A stretch of 64,000 nt of DNA from an uncultured Pelagibacteraceae bacterium. GTDB taxonomy: Bacteria > Pseudomonadota > Alphaproteobacteria > Pelagibacterales > Pelagibacteraceae. The DNA is taken from contig CACJSY010000005.1 in assembly GCA_902596205.1 (NCBI GenBank), positions 31,677 to 95,676 on the forward strand, given 5' to 3'. This document shows, in pieces, positions 26,507 to 36,799 of the stretch (its first letter is position 1; every line of letters begins with the position of its first letter). Under the pieces are notes generated by a model. The model searched no databases and was not told the DNA's origin. It saw nothing but the letters and a program-made list of their open reading frames with translations. Position numbers and translations under genes: made by a program.

Positions 26507-26563
26507 ACCCAAATTAATTATTAACGCCAAATTCATGACACATTCTAAAAGTAATTAATCTTA

Positions 26564-27244
26564 ATGGAACAAGATATAGCTACTCAAGTTGTAGGTTTAG
26601 GAGGCTCTTCCGACTTTACTTTATGGAAGCTTTTTTTAAGAGCTGACTTTGTTGTAAAATTCGTAATAATTTTACTAATAGCTTGCTCTATTTTCTCATG
26701 GGCATTAATTTTTGATAAGTTAAAACTATTTAAAAATATAAATCGTTCTATAGAAGATTTTGAAAAAAAGTTCTGGAAAGCAAAATCTGCTGAGAGCTTC
26801 AATAATAGCTTACCTGTTAATTCAAAAGATCCTGCTGTATTAATTTTCAAAACAGCTATGGCCGAGTTAATTAAAACAAAAAGACAATCATCAGCGATTC
26901 AGGCAGCGAGAGTTGGAAGAATATTAGAAATAGCTACTGACACAGAGATGAAAAAAGTTGAAAAAAATTTTACTTTTTTAGCTACTGTGGGATCCACCGC
27001 TCCATTTATTGGATTATTCGGAACAGTCTGGGGGATAATGAATTCTTTTCAGTCTATTGCAATTTCAAGAAACACAAGTTTAGCAATAGTTGCACCTGGG
27101 ATAGCTGAAGCTTTATTTGCTACAGCTTTAGGTTTATTAGCAGCTATACCAGCTGTAGTTGCTTATAATAAATTTAATAACGATTCACAAAAATATTTCT
27201 CAAGAATAGAAAATTTTTCAAAAAGATTTCTTTCTATAATATAA
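26564..27244 (+). CDS. tolQ: Tol-Pal system protein TolQ
   Basis: The 226-residue inner-membrane protein has three spans (about 28-48, 138-160, 175-197) and the MotA/TolQ/ExbB signature LATVGSTAPFIGLFGTVWGI. With TolR it forms the proton-driven motor that energises TolA. It begins the tolQ-tolR-tolA-tolB-pal-cpoB operon, whose spacers are 1-9 bases until pal. The upstream gap of 57 bases may hold the promoter. Confidence 0.95.
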   Translation: MEQDIATQVVGLGGSSDFTLWKLFLRADFVVKFVIILLIACSIFSWALIFDKLKLFKNINRSIEDFEKKFWKAKSAESFNNSLPVNSKDPAVLIFKTAMAELIKTKRQSSAIQAARVGRILEIATDTEMKKVEKNFTFLATVGSTAPFIGLFGTVWGIMNSFQSIAISRNTSLAIVAPGIAEALFATALGLLAAIPAVVAYNKFNNDSQKYFSRIENFSKRFLSII

Positions 27245-27246
27245 AA

Positions 27247-27660
27247 ATGGCATTTCAATTTAATCGCTCAAAAAAAGGACCGATGAGTGAAATTAATGTA
27301 ACACCATTTGTTGATGTTATGTTAGTACTTTTAATTATTTTCATGGTTACCGCACCTCTATTGACTGTTGGTGTTCAAGTAGATTTACCAGAGTCTGCAG
27401 CAGACTCACTTCCTGATGATCAAGAACCATTAACTTTAAGTATTAATTCTAAGGGTGAAATTTATATACAAGAACATCAGGTTACTTATCAAAAAATGAT
27501 CCCAAAGTTATTAGCCATTGCGAAGAATAGGACTGATACAAGAATTTACGTTAGAGGAGATAAAAATATTAACTACGGAAGAGTCCTAGAGGTCATGGGG
27601 ACACTTTCAGGAGCAGGTTTCTCTAAAGTAGCTTTAATCTCAGAGCCTTATAAAAATTAG
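27247..27660 (+). CDS. tolR: Tol-Pal system protein TolR
   Basis: A 137-residue ExbD/TolR protein with MSEINVTPFVDVMLVLLIIF (13-32), including the proton-carrying Asp in FVDVMLVLL, one membrane span and a periplasmic domain ending SGAGFSKVALISE. It partners TolQ in the motor complex. It lies 2 bases after tolQ. Confidence 0.95.
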   Translation: MAFQFNRSKKGPMSEINVTPFVDVMLVLLIIFMVTAPLLTVGVQVDLPESAADSLPDDQEPLTLSINSKGEIYIQEHQVTYQKMIPKLLAIAKNRTDTRIYVRGDKNINYGRVLEVMGTLSGAGFSKVALISEPYKN

Positions 27661-27668
27661 GATGATTT

Positions 27669-28478
27669 ATGATAAGAAGCTTAATTTACTCTATAACTTT
27701 CCATTCAATATTAATTTTATTAACAATTTTAAGTTTACCTTTCATGCTTAGAGAGCCAATTGACCTTCCTCCAATAGTTTCTGTAGAGTTGATACAAATT
27801 ACAGATAAAACAAGTATTCCATACGCGCCTAAAGCAAGAAAAATAATTGAGGAAACGAAAAAAAAAGAGAAGGAAAGACTGGTGTCTGAGCAAGCACCCC
27901 CTGCTGCAAAAGCAAAAGAAAAACCTGATCGGATACCTCTTCCAAATGAAAAAAAAGAAGAAAAGCAAATTGTTAAAAAAAAACAGAATCCAGAGGAAAT
28001 TAAACCTCAAATTAGACAATCTTCTGAATTTGAAAAAAAAGAGGTTGTTGATACAAATCAAATAGCAGCTTTAATTGATAAAGCAAAAGAAGAAGAAGCT
28101 GTAAAACAAAAAAAAACTAATAAGATCACTCAGAGCAGTCAAAAAAACTCATTTGCCTCTGGGTTAACTCTCTCTCAAGAAGACGCACTAAGAGCTCAAA
28201 TTTTTGGTTGTTGGAGTGTACCTTTAGGATTACCTTACGATGAAGATTTGCTTGTAAGAATTAAGCTCAAATTAAAAAAAGATGGTACAATATTAAAATC
28301 TGAAATTTTAGATCACCAAAGAATGAATAGACCAGGACAAAAATTTTATAAAGTTTTAGCGGAGAGCGCTTTAAGAGCAGTAAGGTTGTGCCAACCACTC
28401 AAAGTACCTCCGACTGGATACGATAAATGGAAAGAATTACAATTAAACTTTAATCCAACAGAAATGCTAAAAGGTTAA
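27669..28478 (+). CDS. tolA: TolA-like periplasm-spanning protein
   Basis: The 269-residue protein has an N-terminal membrane anchor ([19 protein letters not shown]), a long Lys/Glu-rich helical or extended middle (residues ~55-165) and a C-terminal globular part with [20 protein letters not shown] and [13 protein letters not shown], which resembles TolA/TonB C-terminal folds. Its place between tolR and tolB fixes the identity. TolA carries force from TolQR to Pal at the outer membrane. Confidence 0.88.
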   Translation: MIRSLIYSITFHSILILLTILSLPFMLREPIDLPPIVSVELIQITDKTSIPYAPKARKIIEETKKKEKERLVSEQAPPAAKAKEKPDRIPLPNEKKEEKQIVKKKQNPEEIKPQIRQSSEFEKKEVVDTNQIAALIDKAKEEEAVKQKKTNKITQSSQKNSFASGLTLSQEDALRAQIFGCWSVPLGLPYDEDLLVRIKLKLKKDGTILKSEILDHQRMNRPGQKFYKVLAESALRAVRLCQPLKVPPTGYDKWKELQLNFNPTEMLKG

Positions 28479-28479
28479 A

Positions 28480-29817
28480 ATGCGAAAAATTATTTTATTT
28501 TTTTTACTGAATATTTTTTTGATAGGCAATTCTAACGCTTTGATAGAAATTGATATTACAAGAGGTAATCTTGATCCCCTGCCAATTGCAGTATCTCCTT
28601 TACATGTTGATGTTAAATCACAAAACTACGAAGGCGTAAAAATTAAGGAATTAGGTGAAAACATTTCAAAGATAATTGAAGATAATTTTAAGGCAACAGG
28701 ATTATTTAATCCACTTAAGAAAGAAGCCTTTGTTCAGAAACCAGATATTGCACATTTAAAACCAAGATTTGAAGATTGGAGATTAATAAAAGCTCAAGCA
28801 TTGGTAACTGGAAAACTTTTAGTTAAAGATGGAAAACTCAAAGTAGAGTTTAGGCTTTGGGATTTAGCAGCTGCAAAAGAAATGACTGCTCTTGCTTTCA
28901 CTACCACCCCATCAAATTGGAGAAGGGTAGCTCATATTATTTCAGATAAAATCTACGAAAGATTAACCGGAGAAGAAGGTTATTTTGACACAAGAATAAT
29001 TTATGTATCGGAGAGTGGACCAAAAAATCAAAGAGTTAAAAAGTTAGCAATCATGGACCAAGATGGAGCTAATACTAAATATTTAACTTTAGGAAATGAA
29101 TTAGTATTAACTCCAAGATTTAATCCCACGAACCAAATGGTTACTTATATGTCATATTTTAGAAATATGCCTAGAGTTTATTTGCTTGATATAGAAACTG
29201 GTACTCAAGAAGTAGTAGGAAATTTCCCTGGAATGACATTTGCTCCAAGATTTTCACCTGATGGAAAAAAAATTGTTATGAGTTTTGCAAAGGACGGTAA
29301 TTCGGATATTTATACTATGGATTTAGACTCAAGAGTCGTTGAAAGAATTACAGACCACTCATCTATAGATACATCTCCATCTTTTTCACCCGATGGAAAA
29401 TTCATAGCATTCAACTCTGATAGAAGTGGATTACAACAAATATACGTCATGCGAAGTGATGGGAGCGGTGTAAAAAGAATTACTTTTGGAAATGGAATCT
29501 ATGGCACACCTGTTTGGTCTCCAAGAGGTGATTTAATAGCATTTACTAAAATGCGTAAAGGGAGATTTTATATTGGTGTAATGAGAGTAGACGGATCTGG
29601 TGAAAGGTTATTGACTGAAAACTATTACCAAGAGGCACCATCGTGGTCTCCAAATGGACGAGTATTAGTTTTTTACAGAGAAACTAAAGCTGGAACAAAA
29701 GGAGAGGGTTTCACAGCTAAATTATGGTCTATAGATATCACTGGATATAATGAAAGAAGGCTAAAGACTGAAACTGATGCTTCCGACCCATCTTGGTCCT
29801 CTCTTTTATCAAAATAA
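28480..29817 (+). CDS. tolB: Tol-Pal system protein TolB
   Basis: The 445-residue protein has a signal peptide ([20 protein letters not shown]), an N-terminal domain beginning [17 protein letters not shown], and a C-terminal six-bladed propeller with repeated FSPDGKK, FSPDGKF, WSPRGD and WSPNGR units. TolB is a periplasmic protein that binds Pal and TolA. Full length; 1 base after tolA. Confidence 0.96.
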   Translation: MRKIILFFLLNIFLIGNSNALIEIDITRGNLDPLPIAVSPLHVDVKSQNYEGVKIKELGENISKIIEDNFKATGLFNPLKKEAFVQKPDIAHLKPRFEDWRLIKAQALVTGKLLVKDGKLKVEFRLWDLAAAKEMTALAFTTTPSNWRRVAHIISDKIYERLTGEEGYFDTRIIYVSESGPKNQRVKKLAIMDQDGANTKYLTLGNELVLTPRFNPTNQMVTYMSYFRNMPRVYLLDIETGTQEVVGNFPGMTFAPRFSPDGKKIVMSFAKDGNSDIYTMDLDSRVVERITDHSSIDTSPSFSPDGKFIAFNSDRSGLQQIYVMRSDGSGVKRITFGNGIYGTPVWSPRGDLIAFTKMRKGRFYIGVMRVDGSGERLLTENYYQEAPSWSPNGRVLVFYRETKAGTKGEGFTAKLWSIDITGYNERRLKTETDASDPSWSSLLSK

Positions 29818-29894
29818 GGTACTATTTTAAGTAAATTACACTTGAATAACATTAAATAATTTGAAATAAAACACATGAAAACCCAGGGGAAAAA

Positions 29895-30371
29895 ATGATG
29901 TTTAATAAGAATTTAAAAAATATATTACTAGTAATCTTTGCTACTTTAATTTTAAGCGCATGTTCCACAGCAAAAAAATCAGGAGACATTGATGGTGATG
30001 TTTACACAGGAAAAGAGACTGTTAAATATTTAGCTTCAGGTGTTCCTGACAGAGTTTTCTTTGCAACAAACAAATCATCTCTAACAACGGCTGCTAGAGA
30101 GACTTTAAGAAAACAGGCTACTTATCTTAGAAAAAATAAAAGCCTTAATGTAACAATTGAAGGTCACGCTGATGAACGAGGCACAAGAGAGTACAACTTA
30201 GCTCTTGGAGAGCGAAGAGCCAACGCTGCTAGAGATTATTTAATGACATATGGTATCTCTGGAAATAGAATTGCTGTAATTAGTTATGGTAAAGAGAAAC
30301 CAGTTAATCCAGCTTCTACTCCGCTAGCATGGTCTCAAAACAGAAGATCTGTTACAGTTAAAGTAAATTAA
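29895..30371 (+). CDS. pal: Peptidoglycan-associated lipoprotein Pal
   Basis: The 158-residue lipoprotein has a signal ending in the lipobox LSAC (lipidated Cys23) and a C-terminal OmpA-like domain with VTIEGHADERGTREYNLALG (94-113) and ERRANAARDYL, which binds peptidoglycan. Two adjacent ATGs (29895, 29898) follow AGGGGA (29885-29890); the second has the better spacing of 7. A strong terminator follows the gene. Confidence 0.96.
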   Translation: MMFNKNLKNILLVIFATLILSACSTAKKSGDIDGDVYTGKETVKYLASGVPDRVFFATNKSSLTTAARETLRKQATYLRKNKSLNVTIEGHADERGTREYNLALGERRANAARDYLMTYGISGNRIAVISYGKEKPVNPASTPLAWSQNRRSVTVKVN

Positions 30372-30391
30372 TTATAAATTTATTAAATACT

Positions 30392-30429
30392 AAGACCCCT
30401 TAGAATTCATTTTAAGGGGTCTTTTTTTT
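30392..30429 (+). terminator. Rho-independent terminator after pal
   Basis: A perfect 11-bp stem (30392-30402 with 30413-30423, core AGACCCCTTA/TAAGGGGTCT), a 10-base loop and a run of T to 30429. It separates tolQRAB-pal from cpoB and is the clearest intrinsic terminator in the window. Confidence 0.92.
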
Positions 30430-30460
30430 GCCATTTTGTGAAATTAATAAAGAAAGTATC

Positions 30461-31423
30461 ATGCAATGTAATTTAAAACTAAAAAAAATTTTAATACCAA
30501 TTTTATTTCTATTTTTAATTAACTATGTTAACGCAGAGGAAGAGGAAATTTATTTAAAATCTATCTCAGATCAGATTCAAGTAATAACAAAAGATCTTAA
30601 AACTTTAGAAAAAGCTGTTTATCAAAAATCAGACTTAATTTCTGCTAAACCTTCAAGTTCAACAAGTTCAGCTGGACTTAACGAAGATATTATGACGAAG
30701 CATCTTCTGAAATTAAATGAAATAGAAGATCAATTTAGAGAACTTACAAATAAATTTGAGGAAGTGAACTTTAAATTAGACAAATTATCAACACGTGTTA
30801 CGAAAATTCAATCAGATACACAATTAAGATTTTCTGATTTAGAAACTGGATCACTTAACACAGTTAAAGAAAAAAAAACAATACTTCCTGGCTCAACAAA
30901 GCCTCAAGATTTTGGTGCTGCGCCTGCTTACGAAACCTCAAATTTACCTGAACGACAATCAATTAATTCAGTTGAAAGTGCGAAAACAGTAATTGCTGAA
31001 GAACCAGAAAAAAAAGAGTCATTACTTCCGGATAAGCCAGCGGATGAACAATATGAGTTTGCAGTTAGTTTTATGAAAATTGGAGATTACGAAACAGCTG
31101 AATTTGCTTTAAAAGAATTTATAGACAAAAACAAAGATCATGATTTAGCTGGCAGCGCACAATATTGGTATGGAGAGACTTTTAGAATTAGACAATTATA
31201 CTCAGATGCTGCAACAGCCTACCTAGACGGATACCAAAATTATCCAAAAAGCAGCAAAGCACCTGATAATCTTTTAAAGCTTGGAATTACGATGGTGCAA
31301 CTTGGTGAAAAAGATCAAGGTTGTAAAATGATTTTAGGTATTAAAAAAGAATATCCAAAAGCTAACAAGTCTGTGTTACAAAAAGCTCAATATGAGCAAA
31401 AAAAATTCAAGTGTAAATCTTAA
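30461..31423 (+). CDS. cpoB: Cell division coordinator CpoB (YbgF)
   Basis: Starting at ATG 30461 gives a clean signal peptide (MQCNLKLKKILIPILFLFLI then NYVNA). An upstream TTG at 30428 is rejected because it lies in the pal terminator. The 320-residue protein then has a coiled coil (about 45-125), a Pro/Glu linker and C-terminal TPR repeats (YEFAVSFMKIGDYETAEFAL and two more). CpoB links Tol-Pal to cell-wall synthesis during constriction. The tilS start overlaps its end by 32 bases. Confidence 0.88.
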   Translation: MQCNLKLKKILIPILFLFLINYVNAEEEEIYLKSISDQIQVITKDLKTLEKAVYQKSDLISAKPSSSTSSAGLNEDIMTKHLLKLNEIEDQFRELTNKFEEVNFKLDKLSTRVTKIQSDTQLRFSDLETGSLNTVKEKKTILPGSTKPQDFGAAPAYETSNLPERQSINSVESAKTVIAEEPEKKESLLPDKPADEQYEFAVSFMKIGDYETAEFALKEFIDKNKDHDLAGSAQYWYGETFRIRQLYSDAATAYLDGYQNYPKSSKAPDNLLKLGITMVQLGEKDQGCKMILGIKKEYPKANKSVLQKAQYEQKKFKCKS

Positions 31424-32411
31424 TAACGGCTTTAAAAATTATAAAGACTTATCAAAAATATTTTTAAAATTTAAAAACAAATTAGACGATTTAGATAAAA
31501 GTAAATACGTGGTCGCTGTGTCCGGTGGACCCGACAGTTTGGCGCTTGTAGCATTAACGAGAGCTTACACATTTTTTAAAAAAACTAAATTTTACTACGT
31601 ATTAGTAGATCACAGTTTAAGAAAAAATTCTGATAAAGAAGCCCAAAATGTAAAAAAACTTTTAAAAAAAAACAGTATAAACCTTAAAATACTTATAAAT
31701 AAAAAAAAAATTATCAAAAATATTCAATCAGAGGCAAGAATTATTAGATACAATATTCTTGTAAACTATTGTAAGAAGAACAATATTAAAATTCTTCTTA
31801 CAGCGCATAATCTTGAAGATCAAGTTGAAACTTTTTTAATGAGACTTTCAAGAGGCAGTGGATTAAAAGGCTTATCGGCAATGAAACCACTAAGTAATAT
31901 CAACAGTAAAGTGGATTTATATAGACCTTTATTAGATGTTAAAAAAAAATATTTAATTAAAATATCCAAGAGTATTTTTGGCACTTATTTTAAAGATCCT
32001 TCTAATAAAAACACAAATTACTTAAGAACAAAAATCAGAAGTTTAAAAAAGCCTATTGAAAATAGTGGCATTAAGTATGAACAAATCTTTAGATCTATTC
32101 AAAACTTATCTTCAAGTAAAAATACCCTAGATAAGTATTTAGATAAAATTTTTAAAGATTTAATTAAAAAAACAAAAGGTGAAATCCTGATTAATTTTGT
32201 AAAATATAAAAGGCTAGGTAAAGACACAAAAATATCTCTAATTAATGAGTCAATTAAACAATTAAAAAATAATTATTATGATCTAAGATCCAAAAAAGTA
32301 GATAATTTGATCAATAATCTTGAAAAAAAAGAATTTAAAAAATCCACCCTTGGAGGATGTATTTTTTTTAAAAAAAAGGGAAATTTGTGTCTAAAAGTTG
32401 AAAAACATTAA
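31392..32411 (+). CDS. tilS: tRNA(Ile)-lysidine synthase
   Basis: A 339-residue ATP-pyrophosphatase with the PP-loop AVSGGPDSLALVAL (about 43-56), VDHSLRKNSDKEA and LLTAHNLEDQVETFLMRLSR, diagnostic for TilS. It converts C34 of the tRNA-Ile CAU anticodon to lysidine so that it reads AUA, a codon used heavily in this AT-rich genome. It overlaps cpoB by 32 bases and precedes ftsH, a conserved order. Confidence 0.95.
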   Translation: MSKKNSSVNLNNGFKNYKDLSKIFLKFKNKLDDLDKSKYVVAVSGGPDSLALVALTRAYTFFKKTKFYYVLVDHSLRKNSDKEAQNVKKLLKKNSINLKILINKKKIIKNIQSEARIIRYNILVNYCKKNNIKILLTAHNLEDQVETFLMRLSRGSGLKGLSAMKPLSNINSKVDLYRPLLDVKKKYLIKISKSIFGTYFKDPSNKNTNYLRTKIRSLKKPIENSGIKYEQIFRSIQNLSSSKNTLDKYLDKIFKDLIKKTKGEILINFVKYKRLGKDTKISLINESIKQLKNNYYDLRSKKVDNLINNLEKKEFKKSTLGGCIFFKKKGNLCLKVEKH

Positions 32412-32508
32412 TTTTTATGCGTAAATTTGTTGCTTTTTGTCTTATTTACAACTTATTAAATGTTAAAATATACTTGTTTAAATTAAATTAATGATTATTT
32501 AACAAAAA

Positions 32509-34404
32509 ATGAATGTAAAAAACCTAATTATGTGGGTCATAATAGTCTTACTATCAGTTGGACTATTCAATATGTTTCAAGATCCAAACAAAATAAATTC
32601 TGAGAAAAATACATTGCCTTTCTCTAACTTTTTAAATGAAGTTGATGCTGGAAGAGTTGTTGAGGTTCAAATACAAGGAAATAATATTACTGGCGTTTTA
32701 GCTGATGGTAAGACTTTTAAAACTTACTCTCCAAATTATCCTGAATTAGTTGATAAGCTTTCTTCCAAAGGAGTAAGTATTTTAGCTGCACCTCAAGAAG
32801 ATAAGATGCCTTCACTACTTGGTATTTTATTATCTTGGTTTCCTATGCTTTTACTTATTGGTGTTTGGATATTCTTCATGCGCCAAATGCAAGGTGGTAA
32901 AGGAGGAGCGATGGGATTTGGAAGGTCAAAAGCGAAACTTTTAAACGAAGCACAAGGCAAAGTTACCTTCAACGATGTTGCAGGTGTAGAAGAGGCTAAA
33001 GAAGAAGTTGAGGAAATTGTTGAGTTTTTAAAAGACCCTAAAAAATTTAGTCGTCTTGGTGGAAAGATTCCTAAAGGTGCTCTTTTAATCGGTCCTCCAG
33101 GTACAGGTAAAACTTTATTAGCCAAAGCTATTGCAGGTGAAGCCAATGTTCCTTTTTTTTCTATTTCGGGATCAGACTTTGTAGAGATGTTTGTAGGTGT
33201 AGGTGCATCTAGAGTTAGAGATATGTTTGAACAAGGAAAAAAACACTCACCATGTATTATTTTTATAGATGAAATAGATGCAGTCGGAAGAAGCAGAGGA
33301 GCGGGTTTAGGGGGAGGAAATGATGAAAGAGAACAAACTCTTAACCAGCTACTTGTGGAGATGGATGGCTTTGATACTAATGAAGGGATTATTCTTATTG
33401 CTGCAACTAACAGGCCTGACGTTTTAGATCCTGCTTTGTTAAGACCCGGAAGATTCGATAGACAGGTCGTTGTTGGAAATCCAGATATAATCGGTAGAGA
33501 AGCAATTTTAAAAGTTCATGTTAAAAAAATTAGTACTGGACCAGATGTAAAATTAAGAACAATCGCAAGAGGAACCCCAGGCTTTTCTGGAGCTGATTTA
33601 GCTAATTTGATTAATGAGTCTGCGTTGCTTGCTGCAAGAAAAAATAAAAGAGTTGTTACAATGTCTGATATTGAAGAAGCTAAAGACAAAGTGATGATGG
33701 GCGCAGAAAGAAGATCAATGGTTATGTCTGAAGATGAAAAAAAACTTACTGCATACCATGAAGGTGGCCATGCGATAGTTGCTTTAAACGAGAAAGCATC
33801 CGATCCTATTCACAAAGCTACTATAATTCCAAGAGGTCGAGCGTTAGGTATGGTAATGAGACTCCCAGAAAGAGATCAGCTTTCAGTGACTAGAGAAAAA
33901 ATGCATTCTGATATTGCCGTAGCAATGGGAGGAAGAATTGCAGAGGAAATAATTTTTGGATACGATAAAGTAACTTCAGGCGCGTCATCAGACATAGATA
34001 TGGTAACAAAAATGGCTAAAAATATGGTTACTAAATACGGAATGAGTTCTGAATTAGGTACTATTGCATATGGTGAAAATGAAGAAGAACTTTTCCTCGG
34101 TAGATCAGTAACCAAACAACAAAATATGTCAGAAGAAACAGCAAAAAAAATTGATGCAGAAGTTAAAAAAATTGTCGATAAAGGTTATGAGAGGGCCAGA
34201 AAAGTATTAACAGAAAAAATCGATGACTTACATAAATTAGCGAAAGCACTCTTAATTTATGAAACGTTAACAGGTGACGAAATAAGAGACTTGATACTTA
34301 AAAACATTAAACCAACTAGATCATTTAAGGAAGAGGATGAGGATGATGGCAAGACATCATCTGCTCTCGGTTCTTTAGGATTAAAGCCTAAGCCTGCAAT
34401 ATAA
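32509..34404 (+). CDS. ftsH: ATP-dependent zinc metalloprotease FtsH
   Basis: The 631-residue protein has two membrane spans (about 5-21 and 102-124), an AAA domain with Walker A GPPGTGKT (195-202), Walker [14 protein letters not shown], and the zinc site HEGGH (417-421), in which the usual HEAGH Ala is Gly. FtsH degrades membrane proteins and regulators such as RpoH in other bacteria, and rpoH is encoded in this window. The 97-base AT-rich leader may hold a promoter, but none is clear. Confidence 0.97.
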   Translation: MNVKNLIMWVIIVLLSVGLFNMFQDPNKINSEKNTLPFSNFLNEVDAGRVVEVQIQGNNITGVLADGKTFKTYSPNYPELVDKLSSKGVSILAAPQEDKMPSLLGILLSWFPMLLLIGVWIFFMRQMQGGKGGAMGFGRSKAKLLNEAQGKVTFNDVAGVEEAKEEVEEIVEFLKDPKKFSRLGGKIPKGALLIGPPGTGKTLLAKAIAGEANVPFFSISGSDFVEMFVGVGASRVRDMFEQGKKHSPCIIFIDEIDAVGRSRGAGLGGGNDEREQTLNQLLVEMDGFDTNEGIILIAATNRPDVLDPALLRPGRFDRQVVVGNPDIIGREAILKVHVKKISTGPDVKLRTIARGTPGFSGADLANLINESALLAARKNKRVVTMSDIEEAKDKVMMGAERRSMVMSEDEKKLTAYHEGGHAIVALNEKASDPIHKATIIPRGRALGMVMRLPERDQLSVTREKMHSDIAVAMGGRIAEEIIFGYDKVTSGASSDIDMVTKMAKNMVTKYGMSSELGTIAYGENEEELFLGRSVTKQQNMSEETAKKIDAEVKKIVDKGYERARKVLTEKIDDLHKLAKALLIYETLTGDEIRDLILKNIKPTRSFKEEDEDDGKTSSALGSLGLKPKPAI

Positions 34405-34409
34405 TATAT

Positions 34410-35468
34410 ATGAAAAAATATTACACTCGTGCGTGTAATTTTTTTTATGGTCAAAGATCAAAGGAATTAATTGAAAAAAAATTAACTCTTCCTCTTTGCG
34501 GCAACAACTCTATATCATTTAATCAAATTGAAATTTTTATAAGAGATAAAAAAAGAGTAAAATCCAAAATTATAAATATTAAAAGAATTAATAAGCTAAA
34601 TCCCTCTTTAAAAAAAAAGGTTAATGAGGATATTAAAAAAATTACTTCAGAGAGAATTTTTTTAAGAAAGAAAAATCATATGTTAATGGGTATAGTTAAT
34701 ATGACTCCAGATAGCTTTTCAGATGGAGGCAAATTTAACTCTTATAAAAAAGCTATCAGTAGAATAGATAATCTAAAAAAATCCGGGGCCGATATTATTG
34801 ATATAGGAGGAGAGTCAACAAGACCTGGATCTAAAGTTGTATCTCCAAAAAAAGAATTGCAAAGAGTATATAAATTATTGGAAAAATTTAAAAAAAAATT
34901 TCCGAAAACTTTATTATCAATAGATACAAGAAAATCATTAGTAATGAATTTTTCAATGAAACATAAAGTAGATATTATTAATGATGTTTCCTGTTTTAAA
35001 TTTGATCCAAAATCTTTTGATTTAGTAAAAAATAATAACACATGGAAAATTATCCATCATATGCAAGGAACCCCACAAACGATGCAGATTAATCCCTCCT
35101 ACAATCATGTTTTGCTTGATATATATGATTTTTTTGAAAATACGATAAAAAAATTTAATCGTAATAAAATTAAAAAAAAACTTATTTTAGACCCAGGCAT
35201 TGGGTTTGGAAAAAACTTGAAACATAATTTGATGATTTTAAATAAGATTTCCATATTTCATTCGCTCGGTTTTCCTATATTAATTGGCACATCTAGAAAA
35301 AGATTTATTAATCAAATTTCTGGAAATTACGACACTTTAGAAAGAATTGGAGGAACCGTATCATCAGTAATTTTTTCTTATTCACAAGGAGTTAAAATTT
35401 TTAGAGTTCATAATGTTGGTGAGGTTAAGCAAAGTCTTTTAGTTTTTGAAGCGTTATTAAAAAAATGA
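34410..35468 (+). CDS. folP: Dihydropteroate synthase with N-terminal extension
   Basis: The catalytic core begins at about residue 91 with MLMGIVNMTPDSFSDGG, followed by IIDIGGESTRPGSK, LLSIDTRKS, IINDVSCF and LDPGIGFGKN, complete FolP motifs. It joins pABA to the pterin precursor of folate. The ~90-residue N-terminal part (basic, no clear motif) is an extension relative to the ~280-residue E. coli enzyme. It lies 5 bases after ftsH and overlaps glmM by 4 bases. Confidence 0.93.
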   Translation: MKKYYTRACNFFYGQRSKELIEKKLTLPLCGNNSISFNQIEIFIRDKKRVKSKIINIKRINKLNPSLKKKVNEDIKKITSERIFLRKKNHMLMGIVNMTPDSFSDGGKFNSYKKAISRIDNLKKSGADIIDIGGESTRPGSKVVSPKKELQRVYKLLEKFKKKFPKTLLSIDTRKSLVMNFSMKHKVDIINDVSCFKFDPKSFDLVKNNNTWKIIHHMQGTPQTMQINPSYNHVLLDIYDFFENTIKKFNRNKIKKKLILDPGIGFGKNLKHNLMILNKISIFHSLGFPILIGTSRKRFINQISGNYDTLERIGGTVSSVIFSYSQGVKIFRVHNVGEVKQSLLVFEALLKK

Positions 35469-36796
35469 AAAAAAAATATTTTGGAACAGATGGTATTAGA
35501 GGAACAGTAAATATAGGTAATATTAATGGTGAAAAATTTTTTAAATTTGGTTTAGCTGCTGGAACATATTTTAAAAATTTAAAAAAAAAGAAACAAGTTG
35601 CAATTATAGCTAAAGATACTCGATTGTCTGGATATACTTTAGAACCAGCTTTAGTATCAGGTTTGGCCTCAGCTGGAATGCATATATTTACTCTAGGTCC
35701 ATTGCCTACTAATGGATTGGCTATGCTTACTAAAAAAATGAGAGCTAATCTTGGAATAATGATCACAGCTTCGCACAACCCTTTTCATGATAATGGTTTA
35801 AAATTATTTGGACCAGATGGAATGAAGTTATCAGACAAGATTGAAAAAAAAATTGAAAATTTAATTGATAAAAAAACGATTAACCATTTGTCTGAACCGA
35901 AATTTCTAGGAAGAGTAAAGAGATTAGAAGATGGGAATGATAAGTATATTAAAATTTTAAAAACTAATTTTCCTAGTAATTTTAGCCTTAAAAATATGCG
36001 TATAGTAATAGATTGTGCCAATGGAGCAGGATACAAATCTGCTCCAAAAATACTATCTGATCTAGGTGCAAAAATTCTTGCAATTGGCATATCGCCAAAT
36101 GGACTTAACATTAATAAAAATTGTGGATCAACGTTTCCTGGGGTTTTAAAAAAAAATGTTAAAAAATTTAAGGCTGATTTAGGTATAGCTCTAGATGGTG
36201 ATGCCGATAGAGTAATAATGTGTGATGAAAAATCTCAGATAATTGATGGTGACCAAATTATTGCAATGATTGCAAAAAGATGGAAAAGGAAAAAAATTCT
36301 TAAAGGTGGTGTAATAGGAACCTTGATGTCAAATTACGGTCTAGAAAAATTTTTTAATTCGGAGAAAATTAGATTTCGAAGATCGAAAGTAGGCGATAGG
36401 TATGTAAAAGAAATGATGAAAAAATATAATTTTAATCTAGGCGGAGAACAGTCAGGTCATATAATTTTAGGAAAATTTGCCACTACAGGAGATGGCCTGC
36501 TAGTAGCCTTGGAAACATTATTTGCCTTAAGAAAAGGGAAATTAGCTAGTGAAATATTCAAAGTTTACAAATCAGTTCCTCAAAAACTTGTTAATATTAA
36601 AGTGAAAAATAAGCAAATTATCAATTTTCCTAAATGTAAAAAAGCTATTAGATATGCAAACAAACTTATTAAAAATAAGGGAAGATTATTAGTTAGATCT
36701 TCAGGAACAGAGCCTAAAATTAGAATTATGTGTGAGTCTTTTAATCGTTCTTTAATGAACAAATGTATAGACTTAGTAAGAAAACAAATTCACTAA
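35465..36796 (+). CDS. glmM: Phosphoglucosamine mutase
   Basis: The 443-residue protein has FGTDGIRGTVN at the start, the active-site serine loop ITASHNPFHDNG (about 98-109), the metal loop LDGDADRV and the C-terminal LVRSSGTEPKIRIMCES. It converts glucosamine-6-phosphate to glucosamine-1-phosphate for peptidoglycan and LPS precursors. The ftsH-folP-glmM order is conserved in proteobacteria. Confidence 0.97.
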   Translation: MKKKYFGTDGIRGTVNIGNINGEKFFKFGLAAGTYFKNLKKKKQVAIIAKDTRLSGYTLEPALVSGLASAGMHIFTLGPLPTNGLAMLTKKMRANLGIMITASHNPFHDNGLKLFGPDGMKLSDKIEKKIENLIDKKTINHLSEPKFLGRVKRLEDGNDKYIKILKTNFPSNFSLKNMRIVIDCANGAGYKSAPKILSDLGAKILAIGISPNGLNINKNCGSTFPGVLKKNVKKFKADLGIALDGDADRVIMCDEKSQIIDGDQIIAMIAKRWKRKKILKGGVIGTLMSNYGLEKFFNSEKIRFRRSKVGDRYVKEMMKKYNFNLGGEQSGHIILGKFATTGDGLLVALETLFALRKGKLASEIFKVYKSVPQKLVNIKVKNKQIINFPKCKKAIRYANKLIKNKGRLLVRSSGTEPKIRIMCESFNRSLMNKCIDLVRKQIH

Positions 36797-36799
36797 TTT

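Noticed and set aside
30428..30460. Upstream TTG start for cpoB
   Set aside because: It falls in the T-run of the pal terminator, and the ATG at 30461 gives a proper signal peptide.
32412..32508. Promoter upstream of ftsH
   Set aside because: Several TTTACA/TAAAAT-like hexamers exist but none has a proper 16-18 base spacer, and AT-rich sequence yields many chance matches.
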